Assembly (NCBI RefSeq): GCF_009828015.1
Contig: NZ_WTYG01000002.1
Span: forward strand, 1 to 64,000
DNA length: 64,000 nucleotides
Origin: Qipengyuania citrea
GTDB lineage: Bacteria; Pseudomonadota; Alphaproteobacteria; Sphingomonadales; Sphingomonadaceae
Direction: 5' to 3'
The position numbers and the translations under genes were made by a program. Each line of letters starts with the position of its first letter. Position 1 is the first letter of the stretch. The notes beneath the pieces are model-generated. The model was not told the DNA's origin. It worked only from the letters and a program-made list of their open reading frames with translations, and did no database searches. Positions 56,580 through 63,505 of this stretch are shown here, in pieces.

Positions 56580-56596
56580 TTGGCACACCCGTTGCA
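56580..56596 (+). promoter_or_regulatory. sigma-54 (RpoN) promoter of the micropeptide-pspC operon
   Basis: TTGGCACACCCGTTGCA: the invariant GG (56582-56583) and GC (56594-56595) are separated by exactly 10 bases, and TGGCAC and TTGCA fit the -24/-12 consensus fully. Transcription should start near 56607, leaving a 50-nt leader with AAGGAG (56643-56648) before ATG 56657. The match is much better than chance would usually give, and it is correctly oriented for the three genes downstream. Confidence 0.8.
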
Positions 56597-56656
56597 AAGC
56601 ATGGGGCAACCCGGATGACCGGGGAGAAACAAACCAAGGTTCAAGGAGATTACCCA

Positions 56657-56776
56657 ATGTCCATTCTCGAAAACGCCAGCAGCCGCGCTCTCGCCGCCGT
56701 CTTCGCTTTCGGCGTGTCCGCCATGTTCATGGCCGCCGCCATCGTCCCCGCCAGCCCCGCCGGCCTGATCGCCTGA
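56657..56776 (+). CDS. 39-residue membrane micropeptide A of the sigma-54 unit
   Basis: A 39-residue peptide: polar N-terminus MSILENASSR, then one hydrophobic span of about 22 residues (ALAAVFAFGVSAMFMAAA) ending in IVPASPAGLIA. Strong AAGGAG ribosome binding site at 56643-56648 with 8-nt spacing. It has a paralogue directly downstream sharing the ending IxPASPxGLIA and the length. No known family; both end at a loop-like PASP turn after the membrane span, suggesting a conserved periplasmic tail. Clearly expressed from the sigma-54 promoter, so a stress-response role is inferred. Confidence 0.75.
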   Translation: MSILENASSRALAAVFAFGVSAMFMAAAIVPASPAGLIA

Positions 56777-56813
56777 TCACCCCGCGCATAACTCGAACGG
56801 AAAGGAACCAGAC

Positions 56814-56930
56814 ATGTTCAACTCGGACAACAGCAGCAAGCTCTTCGCAGCGGCGTTCTCGCTCGCGATTTCGGCAGCCTTCTTCGCCACCGCCATCATC
56901 CCCGCCTCGCCCAATGGTCTGATCGCATGA
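56814..56930 (+). CDS. 38-residue membrane micropeptide B, paralogue of A
   Basis: A 38-residue peptide: MFNSDNSSKL, one span (FAAAFSLAISAAFFATA) and the shared ending IIPASPNGLIA. It is identical in plan to the previous peptide but the body differs at most positions outside the tail, so the pair is an old duplication under selection on the tail. Ribosome binding site AAGGA at 56802-56806. Its stop overlaps the pspC start by 4 bp (ATGA), so translation of the micropeptide and PspC is coupled. Confidence 0.75.
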   Translation: MFNSDNSSKLFAAAFSLAISAAFFATAIIPASPNGLIA

Positions 56931-57148
56931 GCAAGCTCGAATTCCGCGAAGACGACCACGCCGTCCGCCCCGCCAAGAGCTTCGCGCTCGATCGCCGCAA
57001 CGGCAAGCTGATGGGCGTTTGCTCCGGCATCGCCCGCTACTTCGGTATCGATGCCACCTGGGTCCGGATCGGCTTCGTCGCAGGAACGCTGCTGGGCTTC
57101 GGCAGCTTCATCCTGATCTACCTCGCGATCGGACTGATCGCAGACTGA
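56927..57148 (+). CDS. PspC-domain membrane protein
   Basis: A 73-residue PspC-domain protein. The domain core is FALDRRNGKLMGVCSGIARYFGID followed by TWVRIGFVAGTLLGFGS and a short membrane end (ILIYLAIGLIA). PspC is an inner membrane sensor or effector of the phage-shock (envelope stress) response, normally with PspA and PspB. Here it is short (one domain), is coupled by ATGA to micropeptide B, and stands behind a sigma-54 promoter, as pspA does in E. coli. The other psp genes are absent from the window. Confidence 0.9.
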   Translation: MSKLEFREDDHAVRPAKSFALDRRNGKLMGVCSGIARYFGIDATWVRIGFVAGTLLGFGSFILIYLAIGLIAD

Positions 57149-57213
57149 CCACGGCCTTCGCGCTGACCGTCCCGGTTTTCGTGCCGGTCGTGGCTCACAT
57201 CGAGAGAAACCGG

Positions 57214-57236
57214 GAGGGGCCAAGCGGCCCCTCTTG
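57214..57236 (+). terminator. possible terminator after pspC
   Basis: GAGGGGCC (57214-57221) pairs exactly with GGCCCCTC (57226-57233) over an AAGC loop, 65 bp after the pspC stop. Only a short T-stretch (TTG) follows, so it is a weak intrinsic terminator; the convergent SDR gene ends just beyond. Confidence 0.5.
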
Positions 57237-57257
57237 TGCATCCGGCTTCGGCAGACA

Positions 57258-58040
57258 TCACATTGCCGATATACCGCCGTCGAGCTTGATCTCCGCCCCG
57301 GTCATGAACCGGCTTTCATCGCTGGCCAGATAGACCACCGCATTGGCGATATCGTTGGGCTCGCCGACGAACTTCAGCGGGATCTGCCGCGCCAGCTTGT
57401 CCATCAGAACGCCCTTGTCGATATTGTGGTTCTTCGCCGTCCCGTCGAGGATGGGCGTGTCGACGAAGGTCGGGTGGACCGAATTGCAACGGATTTGCAT
57501 GTTGTTCTTCGCGCAATGCAGCGCGATCGACTTGCTCAGCATCCAGACCGAGGCCTTGCTGGCGTTGTAGGCCGGCATGGTGTCGCTGGCGATCAGCCCG
57601 GCGATGCTGGAGATGTTGACAATCGAGCCCGGCGCATGTTCGCGCATCAGCGGCAGCGCCTTCTGGCAGCCGTGGAAGATCGAATCGACATTGATCGAGA
57701 AACAGCGCTTCCAGTCGTCGAAATCGCAGGTCTCGATATTGCCCGCCACGCCGATGCCCGCGTTGTTGACAAGTACATTCAGCCCACCGAGATTGTCGCG
57801 CGCGGCATCGACAGCGGCTTCCCAGGCGGCCGGATCGGTCACGTCATGGGCGATCGAGAAGGCCGTGCCGGCGCCGATCGCGTCGTTGATCAGCTGCGCG
57901 GTTTCAGCTGCGCCTTCGCCGTTGATGTCGGTGCACAGCACCCGGGCGCCTTCCTCGGCCAGCCGCGTCGCATGCGCGCGTCCCAGTCCCTGCGCCGCGC
58001 CCGTAACGAGGGCCAGCTTGCCCGCACACCGTCCTGCCAT
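57258..58040 (-). CDS. short-chain dehydrogenase/reductase
   Basis: A classical SDR of 260 residues, oxidising or reducing an alcohol/ketone pair with NAD(P)(H). The cofactor motif is TGAAQGLG (about 13-20) with an Asp-rich CTDING segment preferring NAD, NNAG at about 90, the catalytic Ser in NISSIAG and YNASK (Tyr/Lys). Substrate unknown; the pattern resembles 3-alpha/20-beta-hydroxysteroid and cyclopentanol dehydrogenases. It is 4 bp downstream of the Nudix gene and convergent with the pspC unit. Confidence 0.92.
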   Translation of the reverse strand: MAGRCAGKLALVTGAAQGLGRAHATRLAEEGARVLCTDINGEGAAETAQLINDAIGAGTAFSIAHDVTDPAAWEAAVDAARDNLGGLNVLVNNAGIGVAGNIETCDFDDWKRCFSINVDSIFHGCQKALPLMREHAPGSIVNISSIAGLIASDTMPAYNASKASVWMLSKSIALHCAKNNMQIRCNSVHPTFVDTPILDGTAKNHNIDKGVLMDKLARQIPLKFVGEPNDIANAVVYLASDESRFMTGAEIKLDGGISAM

Positions 58041-58043
58041 GTC

Positions 58044-58589
58044 TCACTCTCCTGCCAGTATGTTCTGTCCCAGCAGCAAGAGCATGCGCACGTCGATCCC
58101 GCAACCATCGGCACGCTTGGCGTCGATAAAGCTGCGGATGACGGCCAGCGGCACGCGGTGGACGGTAATGTTCTCCTCGCCCACGCCGCCGCCTGCTCCC
58201 ACCTTGGCGAGATCGCGCGCGCGGACCAGCGTGAAGCTTTCGCTGACCATGCCGGGCGACGACCAGAAGCAGCCGAGGTCTTCGAGCACCGCGGCGCGGT
58301 AGCCGGTCTCTTCCTCGAGCTCGCGCCCGGCGGCGGCGAGCGGATCCTCATCGCCGAGCCCGTCCTCGTCGCCGATCAGCCCCGCGGGGAGCTCGAGACA
58401 ATACTGGCCCAGCGGCACCCGGTACTGCTCGACCAGCAGCACATGGTCATCGTCGTCGACGGCGAGGATCACTGCAGCGCGGATATTGCGCGGGCGCCCG
58501 ACATATTCCCAGCGGCCGCGCGTCTTGGCGGTGATGTAATCGCCCTGCCAGACGATCCGCTCGTCGGCATCGTGGTCGGGGACGGGCAC
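58044..58589 (-). CDS. Nudix hydrolase (ADP-ribose pyrophosphatase-like)
   Basis: A 181-residue Nudix enzyme hydrolysing a nucleoside diphosphate linked to another group; the ADP-ribose pyrophosphatase type is the best fit (YRVPLGQYCLELPAGLIG before the box). The Nudix box is GLGDEDPLAAAGRELEEETGY, matching Gx5Ex7REUxEExGU with the glutamates that bind magnesium. Followed by the SDR gene with 3 bp between them and preceded by the TPM gene by 2 bp, so these four genes may be one transcript from lemA. Confidence 0.92.
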   Translation of the reverse strand: MPVPDHDADERIVWQGDYITAKTRGRWEYVGRPRNIRAAVILAVDDDDHVLLVEQYRVPLGQYCLELPAGLIGDEDGLGDEDPLAAAGRELEEETGYRAAVLEDLGCFWSSPGMVSESFTLVRARDLAKVGAGGGVGEENITVHRVPLAVIRSFIDAKRADGCGIDVRMLLLLGQNILAGE

Positions 58590-58591
58590 GA

Positions 58592-59266
58592 TCAGACCTC
58601 GATCAGGCGATCGGGCAGTTCGTTCTCGTCATCCTCGGCGCGGGGGAAATGCTCGGACAGGACCTTGCCCACGTCGCGGACGCCCGCGGCGAGGCCCAGG
58701 GCGATATGACCCTGCTTGATCTCCGCCAGCATGTCCGCCATCGCCTCGCCCCAGACCTCGGGGGGGACGATTTCGGCGATCGGCTGGTCGGCGACGATTT
58801 CCGCGCGGTGCTCACGCATCGACAGATACAGCAGCACGCCGGTGCGGCCATGCGTGCGGCGTTCCGCGCCGACCTTGAAATGCTTGATCGCGCGGGCATG
58901 CGCACGTGCGGTCTTCACCGGGCCCGGCGTCAGCGCAAAGCGCAGCGGATCCCAGCTCAGCAACAGCCAGCCGGCCACGAAAGCCACGAGACCGAGCGCA
59001 ATGGTCATGCTGGCGAGTTCGCCGGTGGTCCACACATGCGACCAGCCGCCCACCAGCGAGTCCCACAGGTCCATGAAGGGCTGCGGCAGGACCGCGAACA
59101 GGCTCATGGCGGAGAATGCCAGCGCCGCGGCCCAGACCAGCACGACATCGTCATACGCATCGCTCCGGTCGGCCAGCACGGTAACGATCTCGCCGCTGGT
59201 GGTGAGTTCGGCCTCCGCGACCGCATTCGAAACGATCTCGTGATCGGATTGTGAGAGATATCCCAT
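58592..59266 (-). CDS. TPM-domain membrane protein, second copy
   Basis: A 224-residue TPM-domain protein: a short N-terminal soluble part (YLSQSDHEIVSNAVAEAELTTSGEIVTVL), two membrane spans (about 43-63 and 85-108), then a TPM-like domain (GRTGVLLYLSMREHRAEIVADQPIAEIVPPEVW). ATG 59266 is coupled to the previous gene by a TAATG overlap of one base; a GTG six bases upstream is less likely. It belongs to the lemA-TPM cluster found in many bacteria; phosphatase activity seen for plant TPM homologues is not proven for these. Confidence 0.85.
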   Translation of the reverse strand: MGYLSQSDHEIVSNAVAEAELTTSGEIVTVLADRSDAYDDVVLVWAAALAFSAMSLFAVLPQPFMDLWDSLVGGWSHVWTTGELASMTIALGLVAFVAGWLLLSWDPLRFALTPGPVKTARAHARAIKHFKVGAERRTHGRTGVLLYLSMREHRAEIVADQPIAEIVPPEVWGEAMADMLAEIKQGHIALGLAAGVRDVGKVLSEHFPRAEDDENELPDRLIEV

Positions 59267-60084
59267 TACCACCCCCCGGAGGCGCCGCCGCCCCCGAAAC
59301 TGCCACCGCCGCCAGAGAAGCCGCCGAAGCCGCCGCCGCCGCCACCGAAGCCGCCACCGCCGCCCCAGTCATCGCCGCCGACACCGCGCGCGATCGCCTT
59401 GCCGGCTTCCCACAGGATGATGTCGCCAACGACCCCGCCGACACCGCCGCGGCGATAGCGCCGCCGCCGGCCGCCGCTGAACATCGGCAGGATGAAGAAG
59501 AAGAATATGAAGCCCAGCCAGATCAGCGCGCCGATGGGAAAGCCGCCCTCGTTCTCCCGCGCGGCAGTGCGTTCCTGCGCGACGCGGGCCGCCTCTTCGG
59601 GGGGAAGTTCGAGCTGGGTGACGATCTCGTCGGCCGCCCAGGCGATCCCGCCCGAATAGTCGCCCTGCCGGAAATAGGGCTTCATGCCTTCGACATATTC
59701 GAAGGCGAGCCCGTCGGGAATGACGCCTTCGAGGCCATAGCCGACCTCGATGCGCATCTTGCGTTCGTTCGGCGCGACGATGAGCAGTATGCCATCGTTG
59801 CGCTCCGCATCGCCCAGCGCCCATTCGCGGCCCAGCCGATAGCCATAGTCCGAGATATCGTAGCCCTGCAGGTCGGGGATGGTGGCGATCACGAACTGGC
59901 GCTGATTGTTTTCCTCGAACTGGTCGAGCTTCTGCGTCAGCGCCGCTTCGGTCGCGTCGTCGATGATGTTGGCGGCATCGACCACCGGCGCGGTGCCCCG
60001 CTCGGGGAAGTCCTGCGCGGCGGCGGGCAGGGCCAGGCCCAGCGCCGCCACCAGCGTCAGCATCGATTTCATCAGCAGGCGCAT
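59266..60084 (-). CDS. TPM-domain protein with glycine-rich tail (YgcG-like)
   Basis: A 272-residue envelope protein: signal peptide (1-23, ending PAAAQ), the TPM domain (about 30-160, DQFEENNQRQFVIATIPDLQG and GILLIVAPNERKMRIEVGYGLEG), a membrane span (about 180-200, IGALIWLGFIFFFFILPMF), an RRRRYRRG stop-transfer and an extremely glycine-rich tail. Directly after lemA with 11 bp, and its TAA overlaps the next ATG. The three form a transcriptional unit whose biological role is unknown. Confidence 0.88.
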   Translation of the reverse strand: MRLLMKSMLTLVAALGLALPAAAQDFPERGTAPVVDAANIIDDATEAALTQKLDQFEENNQRQFVIATIPDLQGYDISDYGYRLGREWALGDAERNDGILLIVAPNERKMRIEVGYGLEGVIPDGLAFEYVEGMKPYFRQGDYSGGIAWAADEIVTQLELPPEEAARVAQERTAARENEGGFPIGALIWLGFIFFFFILPMFSGGRRRRYRRGGVGGVVGDIILWEAGKAIARGVGGDDWGGGGGFGGGGGGFGGFSGGGGSFGGGGASGGW

Positions 60085-60095
60085 GTCAGCGCCCC

Positions 60096-60719
60096 TCAAT
60101 TGGCCGCATCGTCATCCCCGCGCATGTTCAGCGTCGGCGCAACCTCGGCGCCTTCGGTCACTGCCGCATACGGCACCATCGGTTCGGCGCCGTGGATGAT
60201 GTTGGCACCGATCGTATCGGGGAAGGTGCGGATGGTCGTGTTATACTGCCGCACCGCCTCGTTGTAGTCGCGGATCGCCACGCGGATGCGGTTTTCCTGC
60301 CCTTCGATCTGCGTCATGAAGCGGCCGAAGTTTTCCTGGCTGCGCAGTTCGGGATAGGCTTCGACATTGGCCATCAGCCGCGACAGTGCGCCGCCGAAGG
60401 TGTTCTGTGCTTCCTGGTACTGTGCCATCTTGTCCGCATCGCCGAGATCATCACCGTCGAGCTGGATTTCCGGACGCGTCGCCGAGGCGCGCGCCTGGAT
60501 CACCGATTCCAGCGTTTCGCGTTCCTGTTCGGCCGAGCTCATCACGATCTGTTCGAGATTGGGCACCAAATTGGCGCGTTCCTGAAACGCGGCTTCGACA
60601 TCGGCCCACTTGGCCTTGGCCGTCTCTTCGGCCGCTGGCACCGAGTTAATTCCGCACGCCGACAGGACGAGGGCGGCGGCAGCAACGATGGAGGTGCGAA
60701 AGGCAACCAGGCGGTTCAT
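60096..60719 (-). CDS. LemA-family lipoprotein
   Basis: A 207-residue LemA-family protein. Here it carries a lipobox (LSAC, Cys22) instead of a plain membrane anchor, then long helices (AFQERANLVPNLEQIVM, YQEAQNTFGGALSRLMANVEAYPELRSQENF, RVAIRDYNEAVRQYNTTI) that form the coiled bundle of the family. The start at ATG 60719 is preceded by AAGGGATG. LemA and TPM genes are commonly together; the role is unknown. It heads the lemA-TPM-TPM-Nudix-SDR run, with a candidate promoter upstream. Confidence 0.9.
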   Translation of the reverse strand: MNRLVAFRTSIVAAAALVLSACGINSVPAAEETAKAKWADVEAAFQERANLVPNLEQIVMSSAEQERETLESVIQARASATRPEIQLDGDDLGDADKMAQYQEAQNTFGGALSRLMANVEAYPELRSQENFGRFMTQIEGQENRIRVAIRDYNEAVRQYNTTIRTFPDTIGANIIHGAEPMVPYAAVTEGAEVAPTLNMRGDDDAAN

Positions 60720-60752
60720 GGAACATCCCTTTTGTGGTAAGTGTGTCTTGTC

Positions 60753-60780
60753 CAGATAGCACACCTTGGCCGCCATACAA
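60753..60780 (-). promoter_or_regulatory. candidate sigma-70 promoter of lemA
   Basis: On the minus strand TTGTAT (60780-60775) and TATCTG (60758-60753) are separated by 16 bp, about 35 bp before the lemA start. Both boxes match only moderately, and this is one of several possible pairings. Confidence 0.35.
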
Positions 60781-60891
60781 GATTAACGCGGACTTTTCGG
60801 CGATCCTGTTTAAAGCGCAGACAGCGGCGTGTTTCAGCATGAAGGCGCCTGCGACCAGACAACCCTTTGGCGGAAAAATCAGGGGAAATGC

Positions 60892-61323
60892 ATGTTCAAG
60901 GAATTCAAGGCCTTCATCGCGAAGGGCAATGTCATCGACCTTGCGGTGGCAGTAATCATCGCGGGCGCATTCGGCGCCATCGTCAGTTCGCTGACCGATG
61001 ATATCATCATGCCGGTGATCGGCGCGATTTTCGGCGGGGCCGATTTCTCGAGCTATTTCATCTTGCTGAGCACGCCCGAAGGCTATGATGGGTCGCTAAC
61101 CGACTATGCCGCGCTGAAGGAAGCGGGAGCCGCCATGATCGGCTATGGCGCATTCGTCACCGCGATCATCAATTTCGTGATCCTCGCCTTCATCATCTTC
61201 CTCCTGGTCCGCTATGCCAAGAAGGTCATGGCCGAATTCGAGGAAAAGAAGGCGGCTGCCGCGCCCGCGGGGCCGACCGAAATCGAGTTGCTGACCGAAA
61301 TTCGCGACGCGCTGAAGAAATAG
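60892..61323 (+). CDS. mscL: large-conductance mechanosensitive channel
   Basis: Pentameric osmotic emergency valve of the inner membrane, 143 residues. N-terminal helix [12 protein letters not shown], first span ([21 protein letters not shown]) with the gate-forming Gly/Ala/Val pattern, the periplasmic loop with DYAAL, second span ([20 protein letters not shown]) and the C-terminal amphipathic helix bundle ([14 protein letters not shown]). AGGGGAAATG precedes ATG 60892. Divergent from lemA; its 3' end leads into the ssrA promoter/hairpin region. Confidence 0.95.
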   Translation: MFKEFKAFIAKGNVIDLAVAVIIAGAFGAIVSSLTDDIIMPVIGAIFGGADFSSYFILLSTPEGYDGSLTDYAALKEAGAAMIGYGAFVTAIINFVILAFIIFLLVRYAKKVMAEFEEKKAAAAPAGPTEIELLTEIRDALKK

Positions 61324-61350
61324 GCCGGTCGGCCAGGCGCCCGTATACAC

Positions 61351-61389
61351 TTCACATTAAGCGGGCAGGGCCTATATGGGTCCTGCCCG
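61351..61389 (+). promoter_or_regulatory. candidate ssrA promoter and hairpin
   Basis: CGGGCAGG (61362-61369) and CCTGCCCG (61382-61389) form an exact inverted repeat after mscL that may terminate that gene. TTCACA (61351-61356) and TATATG (61373-61378) with a 16-bp gap could be the promoter for the tmRNA gene starting just downstream. The two functions overlap in sequence, so they cannot both be optimal; neither is proven. Confidence 0.35.
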
Positions 61390-61392
61390 TTT

Positions 61393-61740
61393 CGGCGGGC
61401 TATGGCGATAAATGGCGCTGTGCAATAGGTACAACGGACCCGGGGGCAGTACCCGGCGGCTCCACCACAAACCGCTTCATTGGCGGGTTATGACGGGGCC
61501 GAACTAGGATCGACGTGTGCTGAAAGACAGTGTTTTTGCTCGGGCTGAGTATCCCGTAAAAATGTTCACAACACACAAGTGCCAACGATAACGAAGCACT
61601 CGCTCTCGCAGCGTAATTTGACGGCCTAACGGCCTGAATTTACAAAGCTAAAGCGCGGTTGGACCCACCGGGCAACAGAAGCGGATTCCGGGGCTCCGGG
61701 GGTAGCTAGCAACAGAAACCCCCACCTTAGCCTTATCGAA
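61393..61740 (+). ncRNA. ssrA: two-piece (permuted) tmRNA
   Basis: Ribosome-rescue RNA. The acceptor piece comes first and ends at an encoded CCA (61465-61467) after CGGCTCCA, with the T-arm CCGGG-GGCAGTA-CCCGG. The coding piece starts with GGGGCCG (61495-61501), which pairs with CGGCTCC of the acceptor piece (one G-U). This circular permutation is typical of alphaproteobacteria. The tag frame is 61581-61616, reading ANDNEALALAA then TAA. The two outer ends can pair as CGATAA (near 61402) with TTATCG (near 61735). Outer limits are approximate by about ten bases. Confidence 0.93.
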
Positions 61741-61766
61741 TTGTGCGATTGCCCGCTTGGTGCGGC

Positions 61767-62004
61767 TCAAGGCTGCAGGCCGGCTTTCTCTGCCGTGTCC
61801 GCGCCGGCTTCGCGTGCCTCGCGTTCGTAACGCAGCGCGTCGAGGATCTTGGCGCCGCCGAGAAAGACCGCACCAGCGGTTGCTGCAAACAGCAGGTAAC
61901 CGCCGACACCGGGGTATTGAACCGTGTAGTGCGCGCCGCGAGTCATGGCGCCGAGGGCAAGCGCAAAGATGATCAGATACGCTTCGAAGCGCGTCTTGAT
62001 CACG
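61767..62004 (-). CDS. small two-span membrane protein, unknown function
   Basis: A 79-residue (from GTG 62004) protein starting IKTRFEAYLIIFALALGAMTRG with two membrane spans (about 7-25 and 35-55, GVGGYLLFAATAGAVFLGG) and an acidic, helical C-terminus (ILDALRYEREAREAGADTAEK). The reading frame stays open upstream to a TTG at 62165, but that part has no hydrophobic or conserved character, so the short form is preferred. No family recognised. Convergent with the tmRNA gene. Confidence 0.6.
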
Positions 62005-62171
62005 AACAGCCGTTTTACCCTCGTCAGCGAAATCGTCCGGTCTCCACGGTTAATCCCTAGGAACTGCAATTCCCGTGCCAGCGTCGCGTTCCCGCGACTC
62101 GCAATGGTTAATGCGTCATTGAGTGTAAGACCCGCCGACGCGGCGGTCCAGAGGCGGACGACCAAACCGGG

Positions 62172-63419
62172 TCAGGCGAGCTCATCTAGCGAGAGCACCG
62201 CGAACAGCGCCTCGCGCGCTTCGATCACGGTCTTGGCCAGCTTTTCCGATCCGATTTCTTCCGGTTCGATCCGTTCGGGCCAGGCCTGGGCGATGACCGA
62301 TTCGATGCGCTGCGCCTTGGCTTCGTCGAGCAGGAACCGCGCGTCGACCGTGGCGGGATCGGCCACCACCCGCAGCCGCAGGCATGCGGGCCCGCCGCCA
62401 TTGGCCATCGACTGGCGGACATCGACGGGGATTACCTGCCGGATCGGTCCGTTCGAGGCGAGCATCCGTTCGCACCATGCCCAGACGCTGGCGCTCTCCT
62501 GGCATTCGCTTGGGACGACTAAGGCCATCTCTCCGCTTGGCAGGCTGACCAGCTGCGCGTTGAACAGATAGGTCCGGATCGCTTCCTCGAGCGATACCGC
62601 GCTGGCCGGCACTTCGACGACGTGCAGCGCCGGAAAGGCGGCGTGCATCGCTTCATAGGCATCCTTGCGATCGGCAAAGGCCTGTTCATGCGTGAACAAC
62701 ACGGTTTGGTTCGCAACCGCGACGACATCGTTGTGGAACGCGCCCGCCTCGATCGCGGCGGGGTTCTGTTCGATGAAGACGCAGCGCGCAGGATCGAGCC
62801 CGTGCTTGCGGGCCACGGCGCGGCTGGCCTGTTCGTGCTGGCGCGCGGGGAAGCGCCCGCCGGGCCGGCCATAGACGAATACCTCCACTCCGGGCTGCCC
62901 GTGGCTTTCGCACAGCCGCATGTGGTTGGCCGCGCCCTCGTCGCCGAAACTCGGCGGGACCGCATCGTGCACTGCGAAATGGCGGGTATCGCCGAAGGCG
63001 AGCTTCAGCTGCGCCTGCGTATCGCGCCATTCCTGGCCGCGATGCAGCATGGTGACGAGATTGGCAGGGGTCAGGTGACAGCGCCCGTCCGCAGTATCGG
63101 GCGCGGGGCTGACCGTTGCGGCATTGGCGGTCCACATCGAACTGGCCGACCAGGCTGCGGCCAGCAGCGCTCGGTCGCTTGTGCCATCCACCGCGAGATC
63201 GTCCAGCAGTGCAAAATTGGGCCGCGGCAGCGGGAGCAGGACGCCCTGCGCGAGCCCGCGTTCCATATTCGCGCGCATCTTCGCCACGCCTTGCAGCGCC
63301 GCGGCACGCGGATAGGAAGCGCTGCCCTTGTGGCTCGCGCTGGCGATGTTGCCGAGACTGAGGCCGGCGTAATTGTGGCTCGGCCCGACGATGCCGTCGA
63401 AATTGATTTCCCTGAGCAT
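62172..63419 (-). CDS. astB: N-succinylarginine dihydrolase
   Basis: Second step of the arginine succinyltransferase (AST) pathway: converts N2-succinylarginine to N2-succinylornithine, two ammonia and carbon dioxide. 415 residues. Guanidino-modifying (amidinotransferase) fold, with NFDGIVGPSHNYAGLSLGN at the N-terminus, the histidine in GAFHNDVVAVANQ, the glutamate in the PNLV/E region and the nucleophilic cysteine in ANGGGPACLRLRV. It follows the partial astA gene on the same strand with 86 bp between them. Confidence 0.95.
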   Translation of the reverse strand: MLREINFDGIVGPSHNYAGLSLGNIASASHKGSASYPRAAALQGVAKMRANMERGLAQGVLLPLPRPNFALLDDLAVDGTSDRALLAAAWSASSMWTANAATVSPAPDTADGRCHLTPANLVTMLHRGQEWRDTQAQLKLAFGDTRHFAVHDAVPPSFGDEGAANHMRLCESHGQPGVEVFVYGRPGGRFPARQHEQASRAVARKHGLDPARCVFIEQNPAAIEAGAFHNDVVAVANQTVLFTHEQAFADRKDAYEAMHAAFPALHVVEVPASAVSLEEAIRTYLFNAQLVSLPSGEMALVVPSECQESASVWAWCERMLASNGPIRQVIPVDVRQSMANGGGPACLRLRVVADPATVDARFLLDEAKAQRIESVIAQAWPERIEPEEIGSEKLAKTVIEAREALFAVLSLDELA

Positions 63420-63505
63420 ATGCTATCCGTTCGGTTCGAGCGAAGTCGAAGGCCAGCCGCGCCGCCGCGTCCCGACTCCCTTGGACGCGCGCGGCCATGT
63501 TCCCG

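Noticed and set aside
56427..56656. recF promoter region as a CRISPR or phage remnant because of its repeats
   Set aside because: The repeats are short inverted half-sites at enhancer spacing, not regularly spaced direct repeats with unique spacers.
62005..62165. N-terminal extension of the small membrane protein to a TTG at 62165
   Set aside because: The extra 54 residues are not hydrophobic and do not look conserved; the GTG at 62004 starts right at the conserved IKTRFEA segment.
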